Shown: in pieces, positions 7,645-16,130 of the stretch | Numbering within the stretch: the stretch's first letter is position 1 | Layout: each line of letters begins with the position of its first letter | NCBI GenBank assembly: GCA_015486905.1 | Contig: WFQV01000504.1 | Span: forward strand, 1 to 17,597 | DNA from: Melioribacteraceae bacterium | Lineage (GTDB): Bacteria; Bacteroidota; Ignavibacteria; Ignavibacteriales; Melioribacteraceae | Direction: 5' to 3' | DNA: 17,597 nucleotides | Program-made: the position numbers and the translations under genes | The notes under the pieces: model-generated | What the model saw: the letters and a program-made list of their open reading frames with translations, nothing else | What the model was told of the DNA's origin: nothing | The model's database searches: none

Positions 7645-7781
7645 ATTAAATCCGTTAAATTAAGTTAACTTCAACTATTAAAAATGAATTCTGTTCCAAA
7701 AACAAATTTTTCAGGATGTAAAATAACTTTTCGCTTTCCATTTTTAACTTTCAACTAATAATGAGACTAACGTCTATCATT

Positions 7782-7837
7782 TTACCTCTAGCGTCTCGCA
7801 TTTAACTATTTCTTATTTCCGGTTTCTTCTTCCTTAT
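7782..7837. repeat. Dispersed 3'-flank repeat, copy 1
   Basis: This 56 bp segment matches 9465-9520 at 53 of 56 positions without gaps, in the same orientation. Looser similarity runs on both sides (about 7741-7870), including attttaaatc close to the lhgO stop codon. It lies 35 bp past the end of the minus-strand lhgO gene, in the 227 bp spacer before the sugar transferase. No open frame or hairpin explains its conservation. Confidence 0.8.
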
Positions 7838-7871
7838 TTTTATTTTCTCCACCTATTTTAAATCCGTACCC

Positions 7872-9071
7872 TTAAATCTTCTTAAGGACCGAAACAGCTA
7901 TGTGTTCACCTATTGAAAGAGCAGCTGTGGCTGCCGGAGAAGGGGCGTTGCAGACGTGTGTTACGCGTTCGTTTTCAACTATTGCGAAGTCGTCAAGCAG
8001 ACCGCCGGTTTTGTCGCACGCCTGGGCACGTATTCCGGCACCTCCCGGTTCCAAATCATCTGACGTTATTTCAGGAATTAAACGTCTAAGTGCTTTTACA
8101 AATGCGGATTTGCTGTAAGAGCGGTAAAATTCGCCGAGACCGGTTTTCCAATATTTCGCTGCTACTTTAAGAAAGCCTGGCCAAGTGAAAGATTCGCAAG
8201 TATCTTTTACGTTAAAGCTAAATTTCGTGTAACCTTCCCGTTTAAATGAAAAGACGGCATTCGGACCTGCTTCCCTTTCGCCGTCAATCATACGCGTAAA
8301 ATGAACACCCAAGAAAGGGAAAGCGGGGTCGGGGACAGGATAAATTAAATTTTTTACAAGGTAACGTTTTTCCTCTTTTATCTTGTAATATTCACCACGG
8401 AAAGGAATAATGCGTAAATCCAAATCGGGGTGGGTCATTTTTGCAATTCTATCCGATTGCAAACCGGCGCAGGTAATTAAATAATCGGAAGTGTGAGTGG
8501 TTTTGTCGGTTATCACCTCAACACCGGTGGAATTCAATTTAATGTTCGAAACATTTTCACCGAAGAAAAATTCCGCATTGTGTTTTTCAATCGTTTCACG
8601 AAATTTATCTGCGACCTGTTTGTAATCAATTATTCCTGTTTCGGGAATATGTATTCCGGCAATACCGGATACATGAGGTTCAATTTCTTTTAATTCTTCT
8701 TCCGAAATAATTTTAATTCCGTCAATTCCGTTTTGAATTCCCCGTTCGTAAAGGACGTTCAAATAATCTTTTTCATGCTCGTCGGTAGCAACAATTACCT
8801 TACCGCAAATGTCGTATTTAATTCCGTGTTCGTCACAAAAGTCAAGCAGCATCTTGTAGCCTCGTCTGCAATTTACAGCTTTAAGGCTTCCCGGTTTGTA
8901 ATAAATACCCGAATGAATCACACCGCTGTTGTGCCCCGTTTGGTGAGCGGCAACATCTTTTTCTTTTTCAATTATCGTAAGTTTTAAATTAGGATTTTTT
9001 TCCAATAGTTTCACTGCCGTAGCGAGACCTACAATCCCGGCACCGACTATTGTAATGTGTTTGTCAGCCAT
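7872..9071 (-). CDS. lhgO: L-2-hydroxyglutarate oxidase/dehydrogenase
   Basis: A 399-residue FAD enzyme of the DAO superfamily that oxidises L-2-hydroxyglutarate to 2-oxoglutarate, passing electrons to the quinone pool (LhgO/YgaF; human L2HGDH homologue). The N-terminal FAD-binding segment is HITIVGAGIVGLATA (5-19), with G10, G12 and G15. Family-specific blocks are HQTGHNSGVIHSGIYYKPG (43-61), ETGIIDYKQVA (144-154), IPFRGEYYKI (222-231), PVPDPAFPFLGVHFTR (245-260) and GGAGIRAQACDKTGG (343-357). Length is normal. I chose the ATG at 9071 over a TTG five codons upstream: the protein then begins four residues before the first beta strand, and a GAG lies just before it. It is flanked on both sides by repeat-rich spacers and appears monocistronic; no lysine or glutarate catabolism genes are beside it. 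Confidence 0.94.
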   Translation of the reverse strand: MADKHITIVGAGIVGLATAVKLLEKNPNLKLTIIEKEKDVAAHQTGHNSGVIHSGIYYKPGSLKAVNCRRGYKMLLDFCDEHGIKYDICGKVIVATDEHEKDYLNVLYERGIQNGIDGIKIISEEELKEIEPHVSGIAGIHIPETGIIDYKQVADKFRETIEKHNAEFFFGENVSNIKLNSTGVEVITDKTTHTSDYLITCAGLQSDRIAKMTHPDLDLRIIPFRGEYYKIKEEKRYLVKNLIYPVPDPAFPFLGVHFTRMIDGEREAGPNAVFSFKREGYTKFSFNVKDTCESFTWPGFLKVAAKYWKTGLGEFYRSYSKSAFVKALRRLIPEITSDDLEPGGAGIRAQACDKTGGLLDDFAIVENERVTHVCNAPSPAATAALSIGEHIAVSVLKKI

Positions 9072-9280
9072 AATCTCATTAACCAAATTTAAGTAAATAA
9101 ATATTTTTTAAAGAACAAATTTAGTCAATAGGGATGAGAAAACAGCCTGGAGGAGGAAAATTTTTGGTACAAGTTTAAATTTGGTGGCAAAAAAATAGCT
9201 TGTCTTTTTCCCCAAAGCGTTTTGTTACGATTTTTTGCTTTCCTTATTTTTTCCAACCTACCCTTTCCCTCCCTTCCCGA

Positions 9281-9311
9281 CCTGCCTGCCGCCTGCCTGC
9301 CGGCAGGCAGG
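9281..9311. repeat. GC-rich palindromic repeat, copy 2 (perfect 20 bp palindrome)
   Basis: cctgcctgccggcaggcagg at 9292-9311 is a perfect 20 bp palindrome. An extra half-site cctgcctgcc at 9281-9290 precedes it directly, so the left arm is duplicated and two alternative foldings are possible. The span 9289-9311 differs from 6195-6217 at a single base. Both copies are intergenic. Extragenic palindromes of this GCCTGCCGGCAGGC type are known from many Bacteroidota and candidate-phylum genomes; their role is unsettled. Confidence 0.85.
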
Positions 9312-9464
9312 AGGGAGTGCTGTTTCTTTGTGCGTATATTGAGAACCTCGCCTCGCAGAACGCGGGGAAATGGTGGATAGGTTTTAAAAATGTTCATTGA
9401 AAATTAAAATTTCCATCTTTACATTTTCAACTCTCAACTAATAATAAACCTAATGCCTTGCGTC

Positions 9465-9520
9465 TTACCTCTAGCGTCTCGCGTTTAACTATTTCTTATT
9501 TCCAGTTTCTTCTTTCTTAT
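9465..9520. repeat. Dispersed 3'-flank repeat, copy 2
   Basis: Partner of 7782-7837 (53 of 56 identical, same orientation). It lies 44 bp past the stop codon of the minus-strand TPR kinase, almost the same position relative to a gene end as copy 1 relative to lhgO. The looser homology reaches attttaaatc at 9541-9550, close to the stop codon. Confidence 0.8.
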
Positions 9521-9563
9521 CTTTTTATTTTTTGACACCGATTTTAAATCTGAACCAAATTTT

Positions 9564-11555
9564 TCATTCTTCATTTTTAACTAAAGGGACGGTGAATGAA
9601 ATAGTTGTCCCTTTTTCAACTTCACTTTCAATGGAAAGCTCGCCACCGTTGTGTTTAACCATTTCGTTTACTAAAAGCATTCCGAGACCGGTACCTTTTT
9701 CGCCCCCGGTACCGTGGGTAGATTTCCCCTTTTTGTTGAGCAATTGTTCTATTTGTTTTTCGGTCATTCCAATTCCCGTATCTTCAACCGAAATTTTTAC
9801 TTTGCCTTCTTCGGGCAATACCTTAGCTCTAACCGTAATTTTACCGTTTGGCCTTGTAAATTTAATTGCATTATTTATCAAATTCCTAAGCACAGTTTGC
9901 AGCATACTTACATCGCAGAAAACTTTAAGACCGTTTTCCAAATCCCTTTCAAGGCTAATATTTTTAATCGATGCGCTTTGTTCAAAATTGCTCAAAACCT
10001 TCTCAATTTCACCTTCCAATTCAACTATCTCGGGCTCGTGTTTAATTCCTTGTGTTTGGTTTCGAGCCCATTGTAATAAATTTTCAACCATAGCGAACAA
10101 ATTTTGCGAAACACTTTTAATATGTCCCAAATTTTCTTTAATTTCATCTCTGGAAAAATCATCAAAGTCAGAGAGCATCATTTCCGAATAACCAAATAAA
10201 GCGCTGAAGGGACTTTTTAAATCGTGTGCAATAATGCTGAAAAGTTTGTCTTTTGTAAAATTAGATTCTTGTAATAGTTTTCGTTCCCTTTTTAGTTTTT
10301 TGTTTTGCAAATAAAACACAACCGCAAAAACAACTATTAACAACCCCAATAAAAATAATGCATGGAATATTATTTTGTTTTTTTGAAGTTCGTTTTCTAA
10401 TATTAGATTATCTCTATTCAATTTATTGATTAGAAAAATTTTCTTAAACTCATTTAACCGCGTTTTCTTTTCCAGCAAACCCAAAGAATCACTTATGTTT
10501 ATTGCTTTTTGATGATAGAGTGCTAATTTCTTCATTTCATTATTATCTCTATAAATTTTAACGAAATTAAAATACGCATCTATCAATCCTTTATCATAGT
10601 GAAACTTTTTAGCAATTTTAATACTTTTATTCAAAACCCGAATAGCTTTGTCATCTTTATTTAATTTGTGGTAAATTAAGCCCAGTCCGTTAAGGTTATT
10701 AACTATTCCGTTCGGATACTTGACTTTTTCCAAATAGCGCAAAGCTTTAGTCCTATAAGCCAGAGCTTGTTTGTAATTCCCCCGGCAAAAATGAATTCCA
10801 CCAAGGGTGCCAAGAATAATTCCAATTCCTCTTTTATCTTTAAACTTTTTGAAAGTCTCCAACAATTGTAAAGCCAAATGGTAAGCTTTGTCATACTCCT
10901 CATTTTGTAAATAAATCTGCTCTATTAAAGATTTTGCAACAGTAATACCGAACTCATCTTTTATTTTTTCACGTATTTCAATAGCTCTATTTAATTCTTT
11001 TAATGCCATATCGTATTGCTCTGATGTAGTGTACCAAAGGCCCAATTTAATATCGCAAAACGCTTCCCCTCTTAAATTTTTTAATTTTTTAAATATTTCC
11101 CTTGCATTAAAAACGTATTCGAGAGCGAGGAAATATTCGTGTTGATAGCCGTAATAGCCGCCAATATTATTGAATGCATAAGCCATCTGCATTGAATCTT
11201 TAATACTTTTAGCAATATCAAGAGCACGCTTGTACATTTGATAAGAAGAATCATATTCACCGATGTTGCGATAAATAACTCCTAAAAAATTAAAACCCTT
11301 AGCCAAATTGGATTTATCGTTTAATTCCTCGGCAAGGTTAATTGATTTCTTCCCAAATATTAAAGCTTCGGAAGGAGCTTTCCCTCGTTTTTCCCAAGTT
11401 TGCTGTAATAAAAAATCAAGTTTCCGTTTAGGTGTAAATTTTTGAGCAACGGAAAGAATTGAATCCACCTGAGCCGTATTATTAGAAAAAATCAGGAGAG
11501 AACTAATAATCAATATTTTAAGAATAACTTTCACTTGAAGTTTTTGTACATTCAA
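9564..11555 (-). CDS. TPR-domain membrane sensor histidine kinase
   Basis: A 663-residue kinase. A hydrophobic N-terminal segment (about 10-24) acts as a signal peptide, so the tandem TPR helices (about 40-360; GFNFLGVIYRNIGEYDSSY and NNLNGLGLIYHKLNKDDKA are clear units) should lie in the periplasm. One membrane helix (396-416) and a short coiled-coil linker lead to the HisKA domain with IIAHDLKSPF (441-450), phospho-acceptor His444. The HATPase domain has NLINNAIKF (558-566), DTGIGM (592-597) and GTGLGM (621-626). No receiver or DNA-binding domain is present, so it needs a separate response regulator, not seen nearby. The start is uncertain: TTG at 11555, or GTG at 11534, which would give a neat MKVILKILIISS signal peptide. 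The last residues (LVKNEE) are encoded by AT-rich repeat-like DNA. Confidence 0.9.
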   Translation of the reverse strand: MNVQKLQVKVILKILIISSLLIFSNNTAQVDSILSVAQKFTPKRKLDFLLQQTWEKRGKAPSEALIFGKKSINLAEELNDKSNLAKGFNFLGVIYRNIGEYDSSYQMYKRALDIAKSIKDSMQMAYAFNNIGGYYGYQHEYFLALEYVFNAREIFKKLKNLRGEAFCDIKLGLWYTTSEQYDMALKELNRAIEIREKIKDEFGITVAKSLIEQIYLQNEEYDKAYHLALQLLETFKKFKDKRGIGIILGTLGGIHFCRGNYKQALAYRTKALRYLEKVKYPNGIVNNLNGLGLIYHKLNKDDKAIRVLNKSIKIAKKFHYDKGLIDAYFNFVKIYRDNNEMKKLALYHQKAINISDSLGLLEKKTRLNEFKKIFLINKLNRDNLILENELQKNKIIFHALFLLGLLIVVFAVVFYLQNKKLKRERKLLQESNFTKDKLFSIIAHDLKSPFSALFGYSEMMLSDFDDFSRDEIKENLGHIKSVSQNLFAMVENLLQWARNQTQGIKHEPEIVELEGEIEKVLSNFEQSASIKNISLERDLENGLKVFCDVSMLQTVLRNLINNAIKFTRPNGKITVRAKVLPEEGKVKISVEDTGIGMTEKQIEQLLNKKGKSTHGTGGEKGTGLGMLLVNEMVKHNGGELSIESEVEKGTTISFTVPLVKNEE

Positions 11556-11574
11556 CTTATTTATAATCTGACTT

Positions 11575-11607
11575 CAAATATATAATATTATCTTTTCTAA
11601 ATCCAAT
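11575..11607 (-). promoter_or_regulatory. Possible Bacteroidota-type promoter for the TPR kinase
   Basis: On the minus strand, TATATTTG (11582-11575) fits the TAnnTTTG -7 element known for the Bacteroidota primary sigma factor, and ATTG (11607-11604) sits 21 bases upstream near the -33 TTTG position. Transcription would start around 11568, giving a 5' leader of about 13 bases to the TTG start or 34 bases to the GTG start at 11534, so it mildly favours the latter. AT-rich DNA yields such matches by chance. Confidence 0.3.
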
Positions 11608-11627
11608 TTCCCTAATAAGGTAAATCA

Positions 11628-14600
11628 TCATTTCTCTACATCCGTTGGCAAAACAACCGTAAACTTTGTCCCTTTGCCTTTTTCACTCTCCACCATAATT
11701 TCACCATTGTTCAATTCCACGTATTTTTTAACAAGCGAAAGTCCGAGTCCCGTACCTTCGAATTTTCTGGTATAGCCGGTATCTTCTTGGGAGAACGGGT
11801 CGAACAGATGGGGTAAAAATTCTTTTTCAATCCCAATGCCCGAATCTTCGACGTCAACAGCAAGTAAATTTTCTTTTTTCTCGTAAAGAGTAACTTTCAC
11901 AAAACCTTTTGAGGTGTACTTAATTGCATTTTCAATTAGATTAATAAAAATTTGACTGACTGTAAATTTGTCGGCTTCCAAAAGGGGTTTTTGCACTTTT
12001 TTCTCTAAAGTAAGTGTTAAACCTTTCCTTTGTGCAAAAATTTTCTGGTCGGCTACAATATCGCTCAAAATAGAGCCGAGGCTAATTAATTCCACATTCA
12101 TTTCGTAGGTACCCGCTTGAACTTCTGCGTTTCTCAAAATAAGTTCAATCGTGTTCAGCAGTCTTGCGCCTCCACGTTGAATGCTATCGAAAGCAGGGAG
12201 GAATTCCTCGCTAACTTTTGATTTGCATTCTTCTTCAATCAGTTGATTAAAACTTAAAATTGCGTTTAGAGGCGTTCTTATTTCATGTGACATTTGCGCC
12301 AGGAATTCGGATTTCAGACGGTCTGACTTTTCGGCAGCTTCCTTTGCTTTAATAAGAACATTCTCATATTCCACTATTTCGGTAATATCGCGCACCATAA
12401 CCAAAATTAAATCTCTGTCTATTTTTAAGATCCTCAGTTCAAAATGAGATTCTTCATTTTCTTCAATATAAGAAATGTTCATCTCGGTTATTTCCCCCTC
12501 CGAATAAGCTTTGGTAAATGACTCTTTGTATTCATTAATGGAGACGTCGGGAATTAACTCTTCGAAAGATTCACCGATGTATTCATTTACATCGTCAACA
12601 TCTTTAAACATTTCCCAATTTCTAACATTTAAAATTTTGCCTGCCGGTGAAAGTTCAAAAATGGGGTCTGGGATTGAATCCAGAATTTTAGCGTTCCTTT
12701 CCTCGCTAACTTTCAATCTTTCCAATGTCCTTTTCATTAAGGTAATATCTTCAACAATCCCTTCGTAATATTCTACGTTACCATCAGCGTCTTTGTTAGC
12801 CCGTGCACTCTCACGGATATAAATAATTTTACCGTCCTTTTTCCTCAGTCTATATTCAAAACCTTTTATGGTGCCGTATTTCGACAGTGTTGTTCTAAAT
12901 TTTTCTTTGCTTTCTTCATCAACGTAAAATTTACCTTCATCCACTTTGATTTTTTGTAATTCCGTTAAGGAATCGTAGCCTAACATTTTTACAAAGACGT
13001 CATTTGCAAGAATAAACTCACCCTCAACCGACGTGCGGTAAATTCCGACCGGGATATTTTCGAAAAGTTCACGGTATTGTTTTTCGCTTTCCTCCAAAGC
13101 TTTCTGAGCTTTATAGGCTGTTGTAACATCCTTCAATGTGCCTACCGTGTACAATTCGCCGCCCAGCATAAAAGTACCGAGGTGGACGTTCATTGTAACC
13201 CTTGAACCGTCTTTGTGAAGGAAATTTGCAACGTATTCTCTTTGAATTTCTTGTCCTTCTTTTCTTTTAATGTAACGCTCTCTGACCATCGGTAAATCTT
13301 CAGGGGCAACAAATTCATCAAAATTTTTACCGATTATTTCATTTGCTTTTCTACCAAGCATAGTTGCAGCGACAGGGTTTACGTACACCAATTTAAATTC
13401 GTGAATCATAAACAAGCCGTCTTGGATATTCTCGATTATCGCCTTGTATTTTTCTTCAATGTCCATGAGCGCATTTTGGGCTCTTTCTTCTCTGCTAACA
13501 TCATAAACACCTACATAAAGAAACTCTTCAAAAGATGTTTTAATACTGCCGACATAAACATCAACGGCAACATATTGCCCGTCTGCCAATTTATGTTTTG
13601 CACGATAATTAGTATGCCCCAAAGAAGTACTCAGAATATTCGCCGCATCTTTAAACGAGCTGTCTATTTCATTAAAATTAATATTCTTCAATTCTTCAAG
13701 TGAATAGCCGTAAAATTCCAGCGCCGAATTATTCGCATCCAAAATTTTGCCGCTTACCGGATGAACCAGCAATAGTATTGATTTGTTATTCCTAAACATC
13801 TGCTGATATTTCTCATTCGAAGCAAGTATTTTTTTAGTGGCTTTTTCAACTTCTTCTTTTAACTTTTGTTCATGATTAATTATAAAAAAGAACTTCCCGA
13901 TAAAATAAAGGAAAGAAAAAGAGAAAAGGACAACAATTAAAATGAACCACCATGTTGCGTAGAACGGTTTTTGAACCGTAATGATGTGGCTTTTAACGGC
14001 GGTTGATGTATCACCCCAAAAATTAACAGCTTTTACCTTAAAACAATATTTCCCGAGAGGTAAATTTGTGTAACGAACTTCCGAATTTGAAGATATTGTT
14101 TTAGACATCCATTTTTTATCGTAATTATTCAGTTTAAATAATAATTTAATATCTTGCGGGTGGTCCTGTGTAATTACATTCAAATGAAAAATCAATTCAT
14201 TATCATTGTAACTAATATTAAAATCGGATTTTTTAATATTCTTCTCTTGTCCGGATTCAATTCTCGTTAAAATTAATTTCGGAGGTTGTACTTTATTCAA
14301 TTTGTCAAATCTGTAATCAAACACCGACAACCCTTCTTCGCTGCCGAACCAAAGGTTTCCATTTCTATCAACGAAAGCCGCACTTCTATTCATTTCGGAA
14401 CCGATTAAACCGTCCCTCCTTGTGTAATGAAGCATTCTTCTGCCCGTGTAACGGTAAACACCGTCGTTCGTTCCGAACCATAAATCGTTATTGTGTGCTT
14501 TCAAAATAAAATAGACAACCGAGTTCAAACGGAAGTTCATCGGTTGAAACTTTTTCAAAGTGTCACTCTCAATTTTGAAAACTCCATTAACTCCGCCCAC

Positions 14601-16130
14601 AAGTTCGCCGTATTGCTTATCTTTAAAGTAGCAAAATATATTTTCGTTGTTTTTAGTAGCAGACCTTATTCGTTTAACTTTGCTGCCGTTTTTAACAATT
14701 AAGCCCCTTGAAGTTGTAATTACAAATATGCTATCGTTAACAACAAATAATTTTCTAACTACGGTTTTGGGTAAGTGTAAAATCGCTTTTAACTTTCCGT
14801 TTGTTTTTTTCAATAACCGACTTGAAGTTAAATAAAACAAACCTGCATTACTCTGAACAACCGAAACAGCAGTTTCTTGAGTGTTGGGAAATTTTAATTC
14901 CCATTTAACCTTACCTCGTTTGTTTATTTCGCAAAATCCCGAATAAATAAACGCCAAATGAACATTGCCGTTTTTATCTGAAGTCAAATCCAACACCCTT
15001 GAAAAAGGTTTTATTGCAATTCCCAAATCTTTTTTTTGAAATGTATTTACATTAATTGAAAAAATTCTTTGTTTGTTGGCAACAATGATATGATTTGAAT
15101 CCAAAGCGTTAATTGCAGTGACACCTTTCTCTTTTTGAGTAAACAAATCACTTATTCTGAGGAAGGACATTGAATTTAATTTACTAATACCGTAATAATT
15201 TCCAAACCAAACGTTATTATCATTATCAATAAATATCTTTGCACAGCCTCCGGGTAAAAATCCTTGAGCCGTAGTATATTTACTCAATTTATGTGTTAAA
15301 GTGTCGTAAGCAAATAAGAAGAATTTATCACCGAAAAACAGCTTCCCGAACCAGACTCCATTTAAATCATGAGTTGCCCTATTTAACGAATCGATATTAA
15401 AACCTTTGGATAAGATATTTAATTTTTTTCCTTTTAACAAATAAAGTCCTGAACGAGTTAAAACCCATTTGGGACGAGCTGTTTTTTTATTTACAATTAT
15501 ATTAAGAACCGGTCTATGTTTGAGATATTTGTTTTTTATTTCGTGAAGTTTGAAATTTTTAAATATTTGCACGCCTTTATCGGTACAAACAAAAATCGAA
15601 TCACCCGACTTATTAAATGAGTTTATCCGCCTACTCAAAAGTCCATCTTTGATTCCTATCTTTTTGTAAACATTATCTTGTAGGAAAAATATCCCCCTTC
15701 CCCTAATCCCGAATATAGGAACGCCATGGATTATTTCAAAGCCAGTAATATACGTATCCCTCCTAATTCGAAGGTCATTAATCATAATTTCTTTGAATTT
15801 TTCCTTGTCAAAATAATATAGGGAAACAAACTTATCCGAAGTAGAAACAGCCCACACTTTATTAGAATCGTCAATTGCTAATTTTTGAACCGAGGTATTC
15901 TCCAACCCTTCCTTACGTCCGTAAAATTTCCAATTATTTCCGTCCGTAACCGCAATGCCGTTTAATGTACCAATCCAAATTTTGCCAAAGTTATCTTGCA
16001 CAATATCTGTAACTTGAAATATCGGCAACCCGCTATCGGCTGTAAGTCGTTGGATATCTGACCCCCGAGCAAAAATTGAGGGAAGGGTGAGGAGCAAGGA
16101 AATCAAAATATGTAAGACTTTATTTTTCAA
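11628..16130 (-). CDS. Giant propeller/Y_Y_Y/multi-PAS sensor histidine kinase
   Basis: A 1500-residue membrane sensor. A signal peptide (1-21, ending SIFA) is followed by a long periplasmic two-component-regulator propeller region; clear units are DNFGKIWIGTLNGI (46-59), DNDNNVWFGNYYGI (302-315), NNDLWFGTNDGV (547-558) and DRNGNLWFGSEEGL (588-601), others being degenerate. A Y_Y_Y domain (about 640-718, ending LPLGKYCFKVKAVN) and one membrane helix (726-750) come next. Four PAS domains follow in the cytoplasm (about 772-885, 892-1006, 1014-1132, 1143-1252). HisKA has SHEIRTPLNA (1281-1290, His1282); HATPase has NLIENAIKY (1397-1405), DSGIG (1429-1433), FDPFSQED (1443-1450) and GTGLGL (1459-1464). 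No receiver or AraC-type output domain exists, unlike many Bacteroides propeller hybrids. TTG is the only usable start after the in-frame stop. The next kinase begins 72 bp downstream. Confidence 0.93.
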   Translation of the reverse strand: MKNKVLHILISLLLTLPSIFARGSDIQRLTADSGLPIFQVTDIVQDNFGKIWIGTLNGIAVTDGNNWKFYGRKEGLENTSVQKLAIDDSNKVWAVSTSDKFVSLYYFDKEKFKEIMINDLRIRRDTYITGFEIIHGVPIFGIRGRGIFFLQDNVYKKIGIKDGLLSRRINSFNKSGDSIFVCTDKGVQIFKNFKLHEIKNKYLKHRPVLNIIVNKKTARPKWVLTRSGLYLLKGKKLNILSKGFNIDSLNRATHDLNGVWFGKLFFGDKFFLFAYDTLTHKLSKYTTAQGFLPGGCAKIFIDNDNNVWFGNYYGISKLNSMSFLRISDLFTQKEKGVTAINALDSNHIIVANKQRIFSINVNTFQKKDLGIAIKPFSRVLDLTSDKNGNVHLAFIYSGFCEINKRGKVKWELKFPNTQETAVSVVQSNAGLFYLTSSRLLKKTNGKLKAILHLPKTVVRKLFVVNDSIFVITTSRGLIVKNGSKVKRIRSATKNNENIFCYFKDKQYGELVGGVNGVFKIESDTLKKFQPMNFRLNSVVYFILKAHNNDLWFGTNDGVYRYTGRRMLHYTRRDGLIGSEMNRSAAFVDRNGNLWFGSEEGLSVFDYRFDKLNKVQPPKLILTRIESGQEKNIKKSDFNISYNDNELIFHLNVITQDHPQDIKLLFKLNNYDKKWMSKTISSNSEVRYTNLPLGKYCFKVKAVNFWGDTSTAVKSHIITVQKPFYATWWFILIVVLFSFSFLYFIGKFFFIINHEQKLKEEVEKATKKILASNEKYQQMFRNNKSILLLVHPVSGKILDANNSALEFYGYSLEELKNINFNEIDSSFKDAANILSTSLGHTNYRAKHKLADGQYVAVDVYVGSIKTSFEEFLYVGVYDVSREERAQNALMDIEEKYKAIIENIQDGLFMIHEFKLVYVNPVAATMLGRKANEIIGKNFDEFVAPEDLPMVRERYIKRKEGQEIQREYVANFLHKDGSRVTMNVHLGTFMLGGELYTVGTLKDVTTAYKAQKALEESEKQYRELFENIPVGIYRTSVEGEFILANDVFVKMLGYDSLTELQKIKVDEGKFYVDEESKEKFRTTLSKYGTIKGFEYRLRKKDGKIIYIRESARANKDADGNVEYYEGIVEDITLMKRTLERLKVSEERNAKILDSIPDPIFELSPAGKILNVRNWEMFKDVDDVNEYIGESFEELIPDVSINEYKESFTKAYSEGEITEMNISYIEENEESHFELRILKIDRDLILVMVRDITEIVEYENVLIKAKEAAEKSDRLKSEFLAQMSHEIRTPLNAILSFNQLIEEECKSKVSEEFLPAFDSIQRGGARLLNTIELILRNAEVQAGTYEMNVELISLGSILSDIVADQKIFAQRKGLTLTLEKKVQKPLLEADKFTVSQIFINLIENAIKYTSKGFVKVTLYEKKENLLAVDVEDSGIGIEKEFLPHLFDPFSQEDTGYTRKFEGTGLGLSLVKKYVELNNGEIMVESEKGKGTKFTVVLPTDVEK

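Larger units (their letters stand above)
9072..9563. other. Repeat-rich spacer between the TPR kinase and lhgO
   Basis: No credible gene is seen. The only sizeable frame (minus strand, 9125-9397) reads through the palindromic repeat and gives low-complexity sequence with the LPAGRQ-type string that such repeats yield when translated. The stretch holds the palindrome at 9281-9311 and the second copy of the 56 bp repeat at 9465-9520. It must also contain the lhgO promoter, but I could not identify it. Confidence 0.7.

Noticed and set aside
9072..9085. TTG start for lhgO five codons upstream of the ATG
   Set aside because: The extra residues (including VNEI) lie before a normal flavoprotein N-terminus and there is no ribosome-binding signal ahead of the TTG.
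9125..9397. 90-codon minus-strand frame in the kinase-lhgO spacer
   Set aside because: It reads through the GC-rich palindrome and gives low-complexity, family-less sequence with an LPAGRQ string, the usual artefact of translating this repeat. It lacks any domain.
9532..10191. 219-codon plus-strand frame opposite the TPR kinase
   Set aside because: It lies antisense to the HATPase/HisKA coding region, whose motifs are intact on the other strand; the plus-strand product is Ser/Pro/Phe-rich with no recognisable family.
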